Below, in pieces: positions 1-6,771 of a stretch of 21,510 nt of DNA (positions within the stretch are counted from its first letter, which is position 1; the number at the start of each line of letters is the position of its first letter). The notes under the pieces are model-generated. The model was not told the DNA's origin, made no database searches, and saw nothing but the letters and a program-made list of their open reading frames with translations. The DNA is taken from the IMG/VR virus record IMGVR_UViG_3300017737_000103, positions 1 to 21,510 of that record, one strand, 5' to 3'. This stretch comes from a virus. The position numbers and the translations under genes were made by a program.

Positions 1-347
1 AGTTCCTTAAACTCTTCCCTATCATCTTCTGGGAATTCTGAAAGCAGTTTCTCTTTCTCTGCTGTGCGTTCAGCTTTATACTGATCCACCACAGGAGTTA
101 ATTCACTAAGCTGTTTGGCTCTTTCTTCAGCGAGGGTTTTCCATTCTTCATTTTCCTCTAACTGTTTCTGCCTCTCAACTTCTTGAACCTTCTCAAGTTC
201 AGCAATCTTAGACTCTGCCTTCTGTAATCGTTCTTTCTTTTGCATTACTTCCTGCAATAGTTCAGACTCACGATTACTTATATTGTCTGCACTACTCTGG
301 CTTTCAGTTGCCAACTCTTGTACGCTCTCTTGTACTTTCTCTTCCAT
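1..347 (-). CDS. Coiled-coil scaffold-like protein, N-terminal part (cut by left edge)
   Basis: This open frame runs off the left edge, so only about 115 N-terminal residues are visible. It is very rich in Glu, Gln, Lys and Leu with heptad-like spacing and no membrane segment, as expected for a long coiled coil. Two in-frame ATGs exist, at 359 and 347. The sequence between them contains GGAGG placed five or six bases before the second ATG, so 347 is the likely start. It follows portal, MuF-like and morphogenesis genes, which is where phage scaffolding proteins usually sit, just before the major capsid gene. The scaffold role is inferred from composition and position only; an internal virion protein is possible. 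Capsid should lie beyond the left edge. Confidence 0.75.
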   Translation of the reverse strand, partial: MEEKVQESVQELATESQSSADNISNRESELLQEVMQKKERLQKAESKIAELEKVQEVERQKQLEENEEWKTLAEERAKQLSELTPVVDQYKAERTAEKEKLLSEFPEDDREEFKE

Positions 348-370
348 TTTTTCCTCCATGTTAATGAAAT

Positions 371-832
371 CTATTTGCCTATTTTAAAGTTAATAGGCTT
401 CGCAGTTTCTTTATCTGCGTTTACTTTAATTCTTTTGTTCATTAGTTTATAAGTAAGTTTTAATGATCTGTTGCTTAATGGCTTTGACTTAGCTGTTACT
501 GTTCTACCCATATCTGCGTTCCATTGTACTTTTTCAGCATTAGTACCACTCCAACCTATAACAACACTTTCATTAGTAAATCCCCTTGTTTGTAATCCAT
601 TCATCATATCACCTGTAAGTTTAAGATTTACCTTACTACCCCCACCTCCTCTAAACTTAGTTGCTTTTGATTTAGCGTAACCCCTACTATATTTTTTAAA
701 TCTTTTATCAAAAACATCTTTACTTCTTTCTGTAGTATTGGCAATAATCTCATCAGTAATTTCATCACCTATGTGTTTCCAGAATGCTTTGTCAAACTTG
801 GGTATGTTAGCAAGTTTACCCAACTTGAACAC
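371..832 (-). CDS. Virion morphogenesis / head-tail completion-like protein
   Basis: A basic protein of about 153 residues. The middle holds a flexible Gly-rich patch (GGGGSK, around residues 62-67) followed by a segment of the form LTGDMMNGL and a beta-rich C-terminal half. The Gly-rich loop followed by L-T-G-x-M resembles phage virion morphogenesis proteins of the Mu gpG / P2 gpS type, which act in tail or head completion; I recognise this by pattern only. It overlaps the upstream MuF-like gene by 17 bases. The long frame starts at GTG (832), but AGAAGG sits directly against that codon and is better spaced for a TTG at 823, so the protein may begin three residues later. Confidence 0.7.
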   Translation of the reverse strand: MFKLGKLANIPKFDKAFWKHIGDEITDEIIANTTERSKDVFDKRFKKYSRGYAKSKATKFRGGGGSKVNLKLTGDMMNGLQTRGFTNESVVIGWSGTNAEKVQWNADMGRTVTAKSKPLSNRSLKLTYKLMNKRIKVNADKETAKPINFKIGK

Positions 833-1586
833 CTTCTACTGTTACAGGTTTAAATGTCTTTTTCTTTGATATAAAAGACTTAGCCTGTTTTGGTTTCATT
901 AATTCTTTAGACCTTGATGTTTCTTTTCTCCAATGATGTCTACAATTATGTCCTCCCGAATTAGAAAAAGTGTTTGGAAACCTAGAATCTATCTCATCCC
1001 TTGTTAATTCCCCTGCACTTGCCATAAGTAAACATATATCTCTGGTCTTGCTGTCTATAATACCTATGTAAACATATTTAGCATTAGGTTCATCAAACTC
1101 AGCCATTTCAACCTTCACATTACGCTCAAATTGATTTAAGCCTGTGTTTACTAAGGTTTCTACTTGATCTATCCTTAAAGCACCTCCTGCACCCCTTAAA
1201 ATGCCATCTGCTATCTCTTTCTCAGTAGCACCTGCAATGACTCCCCTTGCTATTTCTTTTTTAAGAGTTTCACCTAAACCACCTGCCTGTCTTATGTAAA
1301 AACTTCTATCCATTTCTCTTAATGCTGTTAAAGACTCTGCTGTAACTGTGCCTGTCATCTCCATCGCACCTAGTACATTCTGGTACTCAAGCATCAATCT
1401 ATCTATATCAGCGTTTAGGTTTAGTTTGTTAAGGATAATATCTTCCATGTCCAACCCTTGTAGTACAAGTAGTATCTCATTCTTACTGAGTCCTTGCTTC
1501 TGCAAGTCAAAGACCTGCTTAACAAGTTCCTGCTGTACTCTTTCTATTGATCTAGCATATTGTAAGGATGCAGTATCTTTAGCCAC
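816..1586 (-). CDS. MuF-like phage head morphogenesis protein (minor head protein)
   Basis: A 256-residue protein. The first 150 residues are helical. The C-terminal part carries the MuF-type signature: a D-S-K-T-R-D-x-C segment near residues 178-185 and GHNCRHHW near 212-219. This combination of an Asp/Thr/Cys segment followed by a C-x-H-x-W-like motif is typical of phage Mu gpF / SPP1 gp7 minor head proteins, which bind the portal and are needed for correct head assembly or DNA delivery. It starts at GTG inside the end of the portal gene (8-base overlap) with AGAGG about nine bases upstream. The order terminase, portal, MuF is the standard head module, which supports the call. Confidence 0.88.
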   Translation of the reverse strand: MAKDTASLQYARSIERVQQELVKQVFDLQKQGLSKNEILLVLQGLDMEDIILNKLNLNADIDRLMLEYQNVLGAMEMTGTVTAESLTALREMDRSFYIRQAGGLGETLKKEIARGVIAGATEKEIADGILRGAGGALRIDQVETLVNTGLNQFERNVKVEMAEFDEPNAKYVYIGIIDSKTRDICLLMASAGELTRDEIDSRFPNTFSNSGGHNCRHHWRKETSRSKELMKPKQAKSFISKKKTFKPVTVEGVQVG

Positions 1587-2901
1587 GCTGTAGTGCCTCT
1601 AGTAGTGGGTTAGTAGGTTGTTCTGGTTGTTCTGGTTCTAGTTCTTCCATCTTTAAAGTTAACTCAGCCTCATCTATATCTGGGTTAAACTTTCGTATAA
1701 GTTCTTCACGAGTAATAAGATTATGTTCCATCATAAACTCTAATTTGTTGCGTTCCTCTGTCCATGTCATAGGAAAGCCAACCTCTGGGTAATCAACGCT
1801 GTACTTCTCAGATAGGTTTGTGCCTTCATGTACGCTTAACAGTTCTCTATCTATTTCATATCTATCATGTTCAAAGTCTCTAAATACAGGGATGTCTGAC
1901 TCTCTTGTTTCTATATTATCTACAGAAAGAATCTTTAATGCCTCACCACTTGGTGGTGCAGAGGACTCACCCCATCTAATTGTTAAGCTATGGTTCTGTC
2001 CTACTTGGTTGATTAAGTCCTTAACTGATTGAATCATCTGCCCTAGATTAGCACTTGGACTTACATACTGCATGGATGCACCCTCTGGGAGAGCAATCAA
2101 ACGATCTACACCGAACTTTAAGTAAGGTGGTATCTCTGTATCTAATCCTGTAATCACAGGCGAACCCATCATTAACCTTGTAGCAATCATTACCTCTGTC
2201 CACGCATTAGAGGCATGAACAGCACAACGAGTAACATCCGATGCGTTAGTGTTAAACTCTACCTTAGATAATGGGATAAGGTTGTAAGGATTTACCATCT
2301 CTAAATTATTCCCTACAGGCATCATCTTACCATTTACATTAAAACGGAAGTGCATACCTTGCTCACCATCTAAAGGCTTACTCCAGAAAGCGAACTGCCT
2401 ATCTCCATTGAAGTCTCTATGTATCTCATAGCTTACACCATATACCTCACCATCATATACATACTCTTTAACAATAGGATGTATCTTATATTCAATGCGT
2501 TGTGTCTTTGGGTTGTACATACTCTGTAAGTGACAGCTACCTAACAGCCAAGCAAGTTCTCCGAACTCTCTTACTTTACTATCTAGGTTGTGAGTCTTTT
2601 CAGTATAGTAATCATTGAACTCACCATTAATAAATCTTTCAGCAGGTTGTTTTAATAACATAAGTCTACTCTTAGCAAAACGCTTTACAAGTGACATCAA
2701 TACAGGTGGTATCTGTGATAAGGACTCTGTGCTGAAATACTGCTGTATATGTTCATCAAGGTTTCTATTATAGTAGAAATCCAATGATGTATTCTTCTCA
2801 GCTATAGTATTATCTAACGCACTATATTCTGCATCTTTAACTGAACGCAACACAGCCTCTTTTCCGAGGTCTGGGAGCATTATCTTATCGTGTAATTCCA
2901 T
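1579..2901 (-). CDS. Portal protein
   Basis: A 440-residue protein, a usual size for siphovirus portals. It has a helical N-terminus, a central mixed region including an Asn-Pro-Tyr-Asn-x-(I)PL segment near residues 210-220 typical of phage portals, and a C-terminal portion with long helices and an acidic, Pro-rich tail (PEQPEQP). The portal forms the dodecameric ring at one head vertex through which terminase threads DNA. The ATG at 2901 has AAAGG a few bases upstream. It lies downstream of large terminase, separated only by a 50-residue membrane protein, and overlaps the MuF-like gene by 8 bases. Length, motif and neighbours agree; no alternative seems better. Confidence 0.92.
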   Translation of the reverse strand: MELHDKIMLPDLGKEAVLRSVKDAEYSALDNTIAEKNTSLDFYYNRNLDEHIQQYFSTESLSQIPPVLMSLVKRFAKSRLMLLKQPAERFINGEFNDYYTEKTHNLDSKVREFGELAWLLGSCHLQSMYNPKTQRIEYKIHPIVKEYVYDGEVYGVSYEIHRDFNGDRQFAFWSKPLDGEQGMHFRFNVNGKMMPVGNNLEMVNPYNLIPLSKVEFNTNASDVTRCAVHASNAWTEVMIATRLMMGSPVITGLDTEIPPYLKFGVDRLIALPEGASMQYVSPSANLGQMIQSVKDLINQVGQNHSLTIRWGESSAPPSGEALKILSVDNIETRESDIPVFRDFEHDRYEIDRELLSVHEGTNLSEKYSVDYPEVGFPMTWTEERNKLEFMMEHNLITREELIRKFNPDIDEAELTLKMEELEPEQPEQPTNPLLEALQRG

Positions 2902-2910
2902 TATAAACCT

Positions 2911-3063
2911 TTATGATATGGCATAATCATTCGCCTTTGTATGTTCCTGTATGAACTCCCCCATCCTAGACTCACTTTTAAAATATAAATGTTTACCATA
3001 GTAGTGTAAGAACACTATAGTAATAATAACCCCCACTACGATACCTAATAAGAACTCTACCAT
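2911..3063 (-). CDS. Small single-pass membrane protein, 50 residues
   Basis: A short frame between large terminase and portal. Its ATG overlaps the last codons of terminase (TGG-TAG read as ATG-GTA one frame over), and its TAA ends nine bases before the portal start. The first 20 residues are a continuous hydrophobic stretch (Leu/Ile/Val/Gly), followed by a charged tail with several Lys and Glu. It therefore looks like an N-terminally anchored membrane peptide. Tight spacing on both sides argues that it is a real gene. No family is recognised. Small membrane proteins in a packaging module could be auxiliary lysis or membrane factors, but that is speculation. Confidence 0.6.
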   Translation of the reverse strand: MVEFLLGIVVGVIITIVFLHYYGKHLYFKSESRMGEFIQEHTKANDYAIS

Positions 3064-4268
3064 TCTGTACTAATAGCCTTCTTAGTGCGTAAAGGAAAAT
3101 AGTAATTACATAAATAACCAAGAGCATCACTTAAATGTGTTTGCTTAATATCTCTCTTGTCTATGTCTCCAAGTCTCCAAACATTCTGCTCTAAATCCAT
3201 AATTAGATTAGGACATCCTTCTACGCTAAAGTTTCCTTCTCTTATAAGTTTGTTTACACTAGCAACCCTATCTCTTACAGCAGGGTTCTTTCTTGGTGCT
3301 TTTAAATTAAATCCGTAGGACTTCATAATCTCATGATCTGAAGAAACAGCAGAACTCTTACGAGCATTACCAGAGGCATCAGATACTACCGATACATTAG
3401 GAAAGTCTTTCTTAATTAGTTCAGCCATGTCGTATGTATTAGCGTTGCTCATGCGATACTCTTTAAATACATGAATCCATCCGTTACCCATTCTAACAGC
3501 TAATGCACTCGCATAATCAACATTATAGTCTTGGCATATAACTACAGGTAAGTGGTTTAAATCAGTCCTTTTTGCAATATGTTTAGTTCTGTCAAAGTCT
3601 TTATATACTCTACCTTGTGTAAGATTAATGAATTGTCCATGCACATAGGCTTTTATCTCATCATCTGAGTAAGCTGATAGTAGGTTTTGTTTGTATTCTT
3701 CTGGAAGGTGTGAGTTGTCTAATGTAGAACCATATACGATGCCTATATCTATATCATCACGATTACTTAATTGATACCCCCAATTTAACTGCTCTGGAGT
3801 TCCTGTTAAGAATACCTCTAAATGCTTTGCTTCTGGATGTCTTACCCTTGCAATCATCTGGTCAAATACTTCCTTCTTTTGTATAAATGGTTCATCAATT
3901 CCTGCCCATGCTAAATTAGAGCCTTTTAAACTATCTGGCTTATCACCAGAACCTAACCAAATGCGACCTTCCCAATTATGTATAAGAAATTCACCTTTCA
4001 TCTGGTTATATGTATAGTCTATGGCACTACGATTTAATATGTCTTTTAATGTTACTACTATTGTTCTCTGTGAAAGTCCATGTGATGGACTCACATACAT
4101 CCCTGCATGGGGTTGATTCAAATAGCTTAGATATATTGATCTCAATGCTCCTATGTAGGTCTTTCCACTTCCGTAACCACCTATGAGAACCTTGTAAAAT
4201 TGTTTTAAATCCCACCATCGTGATTGATGTGGGAGAAAATTCTTTCTTTGTATTCTGAATTGACTCAC
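3057..4268 (-). CDS. terL: Terminase large subunit
   Basis: A 403-residue protein with both domains of a DNA-packaging motor. The ATPase domain has Walker A GGYGSGKT at residues 30-37 and a Walker B-like GIDEP at about 123-127, followed by a coupling-type TGTPE segment near 155-159. The C-terminal RNase H-like nuclease domain has candidate metal-binding Asp at 247 (CQDYN), 297 (SDASG) and 381 (LSDALGY). It powers ATP-driven DNA packaging into the prohead and cuts the concatemer. Translation starts at GTG overlapping the stop of the small-subunit candidate (GTGA). It is one of the most certain calls here. Comparing its nuclease sequence with known families could suggest cos or headful packaging. 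Confidence 0.97.
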   Translation of the reverse strand: MSQFRIQRKNFLPHQSRWWDLKQFYKVLIGGYGSGKTYIGALRSIYLSYLNQPHAGMYVSPSHGLSQRTIVVTLKDILNRSAIDYTYNQMKGEFLIHNWEGRIWLGSGDKPDSLKGSNLAWAGIDEPFIQKKEVFDQMIARVRHPEAKHLEVFLTGTPEQLNWGYQLSNRDDIDIGIVYGSTLDNSHLPEEYKQNLLSAYSDDEIKAYVHGQFINLTQGRVYKDFDRTKHIAKRTDLNHLPVVICQDYNVDYASALAVRMGNGWIHVFKEYRMSNANTYDMAELIKKDFPNVSVVSDASGNARKSSAVSSDHEIMKSYGFNLKAPRKNPAVRDRVASVNKLIREGNFSVEGCPNLIMDLEQNVWRLGDIDKRDIKQTHLSDALGYLCNYYFPLRTKKAISTEW

Positions 4269-4579
4269 TCAATGATAAGAGAATCCTTGTGTGTAACTTC
4301 CCTTATCTCTTTGGATTTCCCCTCTGTCCTGTCTGATAAATAATGAATGGCTGTCATGTTACCCCTAACTGCCATATCGTAAGCCTTACGGATCATCTTT
4401 TCTTTCTTAGACTTTCCATCCTGCTCTACTTCTTTAAAAACATCGTTTATAATGTCTGATAATGCCCCAAGCCTACCATTTGGGTTAGCATTGTTATTAG
4501 GTTCGAACTTCTGTCCTTCTTTGTTGCCTTTAACAAATTGTCCATTAGACCGCCGTTTTACCGCCGATTTTTTACTCAT
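4265..4579 (-). CDS. Terminase small subunit-like protein (DUF5681-like N-terminus)
   Basis: A 104-residue basic protein directly upstream of large terminase, overlapping it by four bases. The N-terminus has the R-x-N-G-Q-F-x-x-G-N pattern followed by an Asn-Pro-Asn-Gly-Arg segment, which resembles the DUF5681-type region found in proteins upstream of phage terminases. The C-terminal two thirds are helical and charged, with a segment containing Met-Ala-x-x-Gly-Asn-x-x-Ala-Ile that matches small-terminase-like helices. The likely role is recognition of phage DNA and recruitment of TerL. Function rests on this pattern and position, so it is less certain than TerL. Its start overlaps the end of the 57-residue gene by 8 bases. 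Confidence 0.78.
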   Translation of the reverse strand: MSKKSAVKRRSNGQFVKGNKEGQKFEPNNNANPNGRLGALSDIINDVFKEVEQDGKSKKEKMIRKAYDMAVRGNMTAIHYLSDRTEGKSKEIREVTHKDSLIIE

Positions 4580-4745
4580 GTTCTACTAATCCCATTGCTA
4601 ATGTTTTATTTAATAAGTCCATTAAATCCTTTACTTTTTCAGTCTCAACCTCAAATACATCAAACTCTATTCTCCACGCTCCTGTAATCTTGAGGTTCTT
4701 GATACCTACTAATTCAACATTTAATGATACTCCTCTATCTTCCAT
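4572..4745 (-). CDS. Hypothetical protein, 57 residues, first gene of the terminase block
   Basis: A short frame that ends inside the start of the small terminase candidate (8-base overlap), which is the coupling style of real genes here. The protein is acidic, with an N-terminal beta-like half (Val/Leu/Ile alternation, including a W-R-I-E-F-D-V segment) and a C-terminal amphipathic helix rich in Lys, Leu and Met. No family is recognised. No Shine-Dalgarno sequence is visible before the ATG; instead a 14-bp perfect palindrome (4755-4768) lies ten bases upstream, so expression may be controlled at that site or the start may be unusual. Confidence 0.55.
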   Translation of the reverse strand: MEDRGVSLNVELVGIKNLKITGAWRIEFDVFEVETEKVKDLMDLLNKTLAMGLVEHE

Positions 4746-4754
4746 ATTTTAATA

Positions 4755-4768
4755 GTTGTAGCTACAAC
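4755..4768. promoter_or_regulatory. 14-bp perfect palindrome, operator candidate
   Basis: GTTGTAGCTACAAC reads identically on both strands. On the minus strand it sits between a -35-like ATGACA (4779-4774) and a -10-like TATTAA (4754-4749) with a 19-base spacer. A dyad inside an over-long spacer is the layout known from MerR-type activated promoters, but I see no MerR protein in the window. The implied start of transcription would fall at or just inside the ATG of the 57-residue gene, which is a difficulty for the promoter reading. A plain operator or protein-binding dyad is safer. Confidence 0.4.
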
Positions 4769-4941
4769 AATATTGTCATTGTTTCCTGTCTATCGTCACC
4801 ATACGCACCTTAAAGTAATCTAAAAGCGACTTATTATTTTCTTTTAACGAGTGAGGCACAATAACAAGCCTCTATATATAGTAGCCAAAGTCAAGTAATT
4901 TTGCACTATTTTGATGGTAAAATATAAAGGTAAAAAATGTA

Positions 4942-4962
4942 AACTCTAATATTGCTAGAGTT
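4942..4962 (-). terminator. Weak stem-loop, possible attenuator after the HTH gene
   Basis: Arms AACTCTA (4942-4948) and TAGAGTT (4956-4962) form a 7-bp stem with a 7-base loop. In minus-strand RNA it is followed by UACAUUUUUU, an interrupted U tract, so it could act as a weak or partial terminator between the HTH gene and the terminase block. The stem is AT-rich and the tract is imperfect, so efficient termination is doubtful. Confidence 0.3.
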
Positions 4963-5021
4963 AAAAAAATAAAAAAAGTTTTTTTCCGTCAAGCAATAAA
5001 CCTTAAAAAAGGCTCAAATCG

Positions 5022-5315
5022 TCAAGTAGATAATCGCTTTATTATATTAGTTATTATCTCACATGATCTATCTATGGCATCAGCTACTCCCTGTTTACTA
5101 ATTTGAAAATCCCTAGCTATATCACTATATGATTCCCTACCTATGTAGTATTTAGCCATAAATATCTCTATCTGTCTGTGTGTTGCTTCTTGTGCAAATA
5201 AGATTCCTGCAATCAAAAGATTCATTTTATCGTTCTCTAGTTCTTTTATCTCCCATTTATCTTTATGATCTCCATCATATCTGCCACACATTTCGCATGG
5301 TTCTACTTTGTTCAT
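5022..5315 (-). CDS. Sigma-70 region 4-like helix-turn-helix protein, candidate late regulator
   Basis: A 97-residue protein. The N-terminus has C-x-x-C (CEMCG) followed by a D-G-D-H segment, a possible small zinc site. The C-terminal half is helical and ends in a sigma region 4-like HTH: Y-S-D-I-A-R-D-F then S-K-Q-G-V-A-D-A-I-D-R. It therefore probably binds DNA. A longer frame begins at TTG 5363, but the ATG at 5315 has AGAGG six bases before it and is the better start. It is the first gene after a TATAAT promoter candidate and is followed by the dyad-rich region upstream of terminase, so a role in switching on packaging/head genes is plausible. A diverged small terminase role cannot be excluded. 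Confidence 0.75.
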   Translation of the reverse strand: MNKVEPCEMCGRYDGDHKDKWEIKELENDKMNLLIAGILFAQEATHRQIEIFMAKYYIGRESYSDIARDFQISKQGVADAIDRSCEIITNIIKRLST

Positions 5316-5343
5316 GATTACCTCTGGTATGTGAAAAAAAGGT

Positions 5344-5435
5344 TTTGAGGCTCGACTCGCCAAAGCATTATATACCTTTTAATAATTAAAAACTAACCTG
5401 TTTAAAAATTGATAATCGGTAATATGAGCCTCAAA
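5344..5435. repeat. 10-bp inverted repeat flanking the TATAAT promoter candidate
   Basis: TTTGAGGCTC (5344-5353) and its exact complement GAGCCTCAAA (5426-5435) are separated by 72 bases. Between them lie the -10 box and a 15-base AT palindrome TTTTAATAATTAAAA (7-bp arms around a central A). This could be a pair of operator half-sites or a looped regulatory region. A 10-bp pair at this distance can also arise by chance once or twice in a window of this size. Confidence 0.35.
5367..5372 (-). promoter_or_regulatory. Promoter candidate, perfect -10 box TATAAT
   Basis: Minus strand GGTATATAATGC holds a consensus TATAAT at 5372-5367. The -35 region is poor (TTAGTT with an 18-base spacer), but the area upstream is AT-rich and could act as an UP-like element or need an activator. 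Transcription would start near 5360 and give a leader of about 45 bases ahead of the HTH gene's ATG at 5315. It is well placed to start the HTH/terminase/head unit. Confidence 0.5.
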
Positions 5436-5452
5436 TGTTTAGACAATTTTTT

Positions 5453-5596
5453 TTATTTTGATGATTCCTTTTTAAAATATTCAAATATTTTATCTTGTAG
5501 CTTATACCCTTCCTCTACCTTATAGATTCTGCCATGACCTTGCTTTGAAAGAAAGTCACTACACTCTACTAATAATTTATGATATTCTTTTTCCAT
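5453..5596 (-). CDS. Hypothetical protein, 47 residues
   Basis: A short frame with a clear ribosome binding site: AAGGGG six bases before the ATG at 5596. The product is charged and helical, with one Cys, a central G-H-G-R segment and a Lys-rich end. It is the last gene of the early block before the TATAAT promoter candidate. No family is recognised and no function is proposed. The good start signal is the main reason to accept it as a gene. Confidence 0.6.
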   Translation of the reverse strand: MEKEYHKLLVECSDFLSKQGHGRIYKVEEGYKLQDKIFEYFKKESSK

Positions 5597-5637
5597 ACTA
5601 TTCCCCTTACTGTTTATTTAAAAATGTTCTATAAATT

Positions 5638-5865
5638 TTAAAATGGACTTATATCACTTAAAAAATTAGCAATAAAATTAGAATCATAAAAAAATGGATG
5701 TTCATATATTGGAGGATGATTCATAACTATTTCATCATCTTCTAAATCCCAGACACTCTTAGCATAATAAATTGCATCTTCTTTATTATCAAACCATCTA
5801 TTTTTAATATTTACAGGTGCTTCTACCCAATATAAATAAATCATTTGTCTAGTTTTTTTGTCCAT
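5638..5865 (-). CDS. Hypothetical protein, 75 residues
   Basis: The frame starts at ATG 5865 with AAGGA upstream and overlaps the end of the preceding 49-residue membrane protein by 17 bases. The product is aromatic-rich (many Tyr, Trp, Phe). Its N-terminal half, with a V-E-A-P segment followed by a W-F-D-N-K-E-D-A-I-x-Y-A helix, resembles small phage domains in which a beta-hairpin is followed by an 'x-A-x-x-Y-A' helix. The C-terminus contains N-H-P-P-I-Y-E-H-P. No catalytic pattern is visible and I do not assign a function. Confidence 0.65.
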   Translation of the reverse strand: MDKKTRQMIYLYWVEAPVNIKNRWFDNKEDAIYYAKSVWDLEDDEIVMNHPPIYEHPFFYDSNFIANFLSDISPF

Positions 5866-5998
5866 AATGTTCCTTAATTAAGTTATATAAATTTGTTCCA
5901 ATAAAAAACCATATCATTAAGCCTATAGGTATAAGCACTAACGCAGTACCTAACGCTAAAAGGTTTATAATGATCTCATATAAGTTTATAATAATCAT
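5849..5998 (-). CDS. Small hydrophobic membrane protein, 49 residues
   Basis: The ATG overlaps the stop of the PP-loop gene (ATGA), and the TAG lies inside the start of the next gene. Residues 9-35 are almost entirely hydrophobic (Ile/Leu/Ala/Val/Gly with a Pro and a Trp), giving one membrane helix, followed by a short polar tail ending in Lys-Asn. Translational coupling on both sides supports a real gene. No family is recognised. It could be a host-membrane or exclusion-type peptide, but nothing in the sequence proves that. Confidence 0.55.
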   Translation of the reverse strand: MIIINLYEIIINLLALGTALVLIPIGLMIWFFIGTNLYNLIKEHYGQKN

Positions 5999-6771
5999 AA
6001 GCCACAAAACCCCTCTTCACACATAAATAATTCTTCTTGATCCTCTTGTAAATATACCTCATCCATTGGTTTAAGACTTCGATGTAAAAACAATTTATCA
6101 TCTTCACCTTTCCTGCTTTTATCTCTTATCGCCTTATCTACTGCTACTATCTTTTCCCATTGCTCTGGAAAGTTTTCTTTAATCTCCCTAAACTGTCTAT
6201 TGTGTTGATATGGGCAAAACACACAACTAGACTTAGGCACATTGTGAAAACTTCGCTCCTCTAAAAACGCTTTACAATCACTTCTACTTATTTGTTCATC
6301 AATAAGTGGGTATTTATATTCTACATTGTACATCTGTGAAATTTTTGCTCTTTCTATCTCATCTGTGCTTATTCCTAACCATAACTCTGTAGGTTTCATT
6401 CTCTGTCTGTACTTTAATCCATGTAAATCTCTAATCTTACGCTTTACTGTGTTTATTTTGTATTCACCTGTGCATTGCCTTTGAACCATTCCACCACTTT
6501 CTGAAAAAGCAGGTATAGTAACAAATGGCTTACCATCACTATTAACACCATCTATAACATCTTGATATATATCTGCCTCTTCTATTAGTATTTCAATGCC
6601 ATTATTATATTTTTTCCATTCTAATAAATACTTAATTAAATCTTCTGTTGTTGGTTTTTCACTCTTTAGATCAGCGTAAATTGCATAATCTGCTCTTTCT
6701 ATATACCCTAAAGAACTCATTAAATAAAGTGCAGTTGATTGCACACCCATACCTAAAGATATTATTTTCAT
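5995..6771 (-). CDS. PP-loop ATPase of the PAPS reductase / adenine nucleotide alpha hydrolase superfamily
   Basis: A protein of 258 residues from ATG 6771 (260 from an alternative ATG at 6777, used for numbering). The N-terminus has the PP-loop S-L-G-M-G-V-Q-S-T at residues 7-15, which binds ATP pyrophosphate. Conserved-looking Cys occur at 102 (QRQCTGEYKI), 168, 185 and 188 (SSCVFCPYQ), with C253 and C258 near the end. PP-loop enzymes adenylate a substrate, often for sulfur or amide transfer (CysH, DndC, TtcA/TtuA and QueC relatives). The pattern C102 + C185-x-x-C188 recalls three-Cys iron-sulfur sites of TtcA/TtuA-type thiolases, but that is inference. The 6771 start gives a 4-base overlap with the upstream zinc-ribbon gene. 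Substrate unknown: DNA, tRNA or a nucleotide are possible. Confidence 0.85.
   Translation of the reverse strand: MKIISLGMGVQSTALYLMSSLGYIERADYAIYADLKSEKPTTEDLIKYLLEWKKYNNGIEILIEEADIYQDVIDGVNSDGKPFVTIPAFSESGGMVQRQCTGEYKINTVKRKIRDLHGLKYRQRMKPTELWLGISTDEIERAKISQMYNVEYKYPLIDEQISRSDCKAFLEERSFHNVPKSSCVFCPYQHNRQFREIKENFPEQWEKIVAVDKAIRDKSRKGEDDKLFLHRSLKPMDEVYLQEDQEELFMCEEGFCGL

Larger units (their letters stand above)
4746..5021. other. Intergenic control region, 276 bases, no gene seen
   Basis: I find no convincing gene here on either strand. The stretch separates the HTH gene from the terminase block. It contains a 14-bp perfect palindrome (4755-4768) overlapped by a 10-bp palindrome ACAATATTGT (4767-4776), a small stem-loop with arms GAGGC 4853-4857 and GCCTC 4868-4872 next to a TATATA run, a 7-bp stem-loop at 4942-4962, and homopolymer A/T tracts at 4963-4986. 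Together this looks like a regulatory region for the terminase/head block, possibly also near a packaging site, but no element is proven. Confidence 0.6.

Noticed and set aside
4027-4272. Minus-strand frame overlapping the 5' end of large terminase
   Set aside because: It lies inside the Walker A-coding region of terminase in another frame and shows no domain.
4872-4895. TTGACT plus TATATA as a promoter in the intergenic region
   Set aside because: The boxes are only 8 to 10 bases apart, too close for a sigma70 promoter; a different polymerase cannot be judged from sequence alone.
4884-5025. Three CTTGAC boxes on the minus strand (near 4890, 4990 and 5022) as repeated -35 elements
   Set aside because: None has a credible -10 at proper spacing and one overlaps the stop codon of the HTH gene.
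5316-5363. Extension of the HTH gene to a TTG at 5363
   Set aside because: The ATG at 5315 has AGAGG at good spacing, while the TTG lies at the predicted transcription start.
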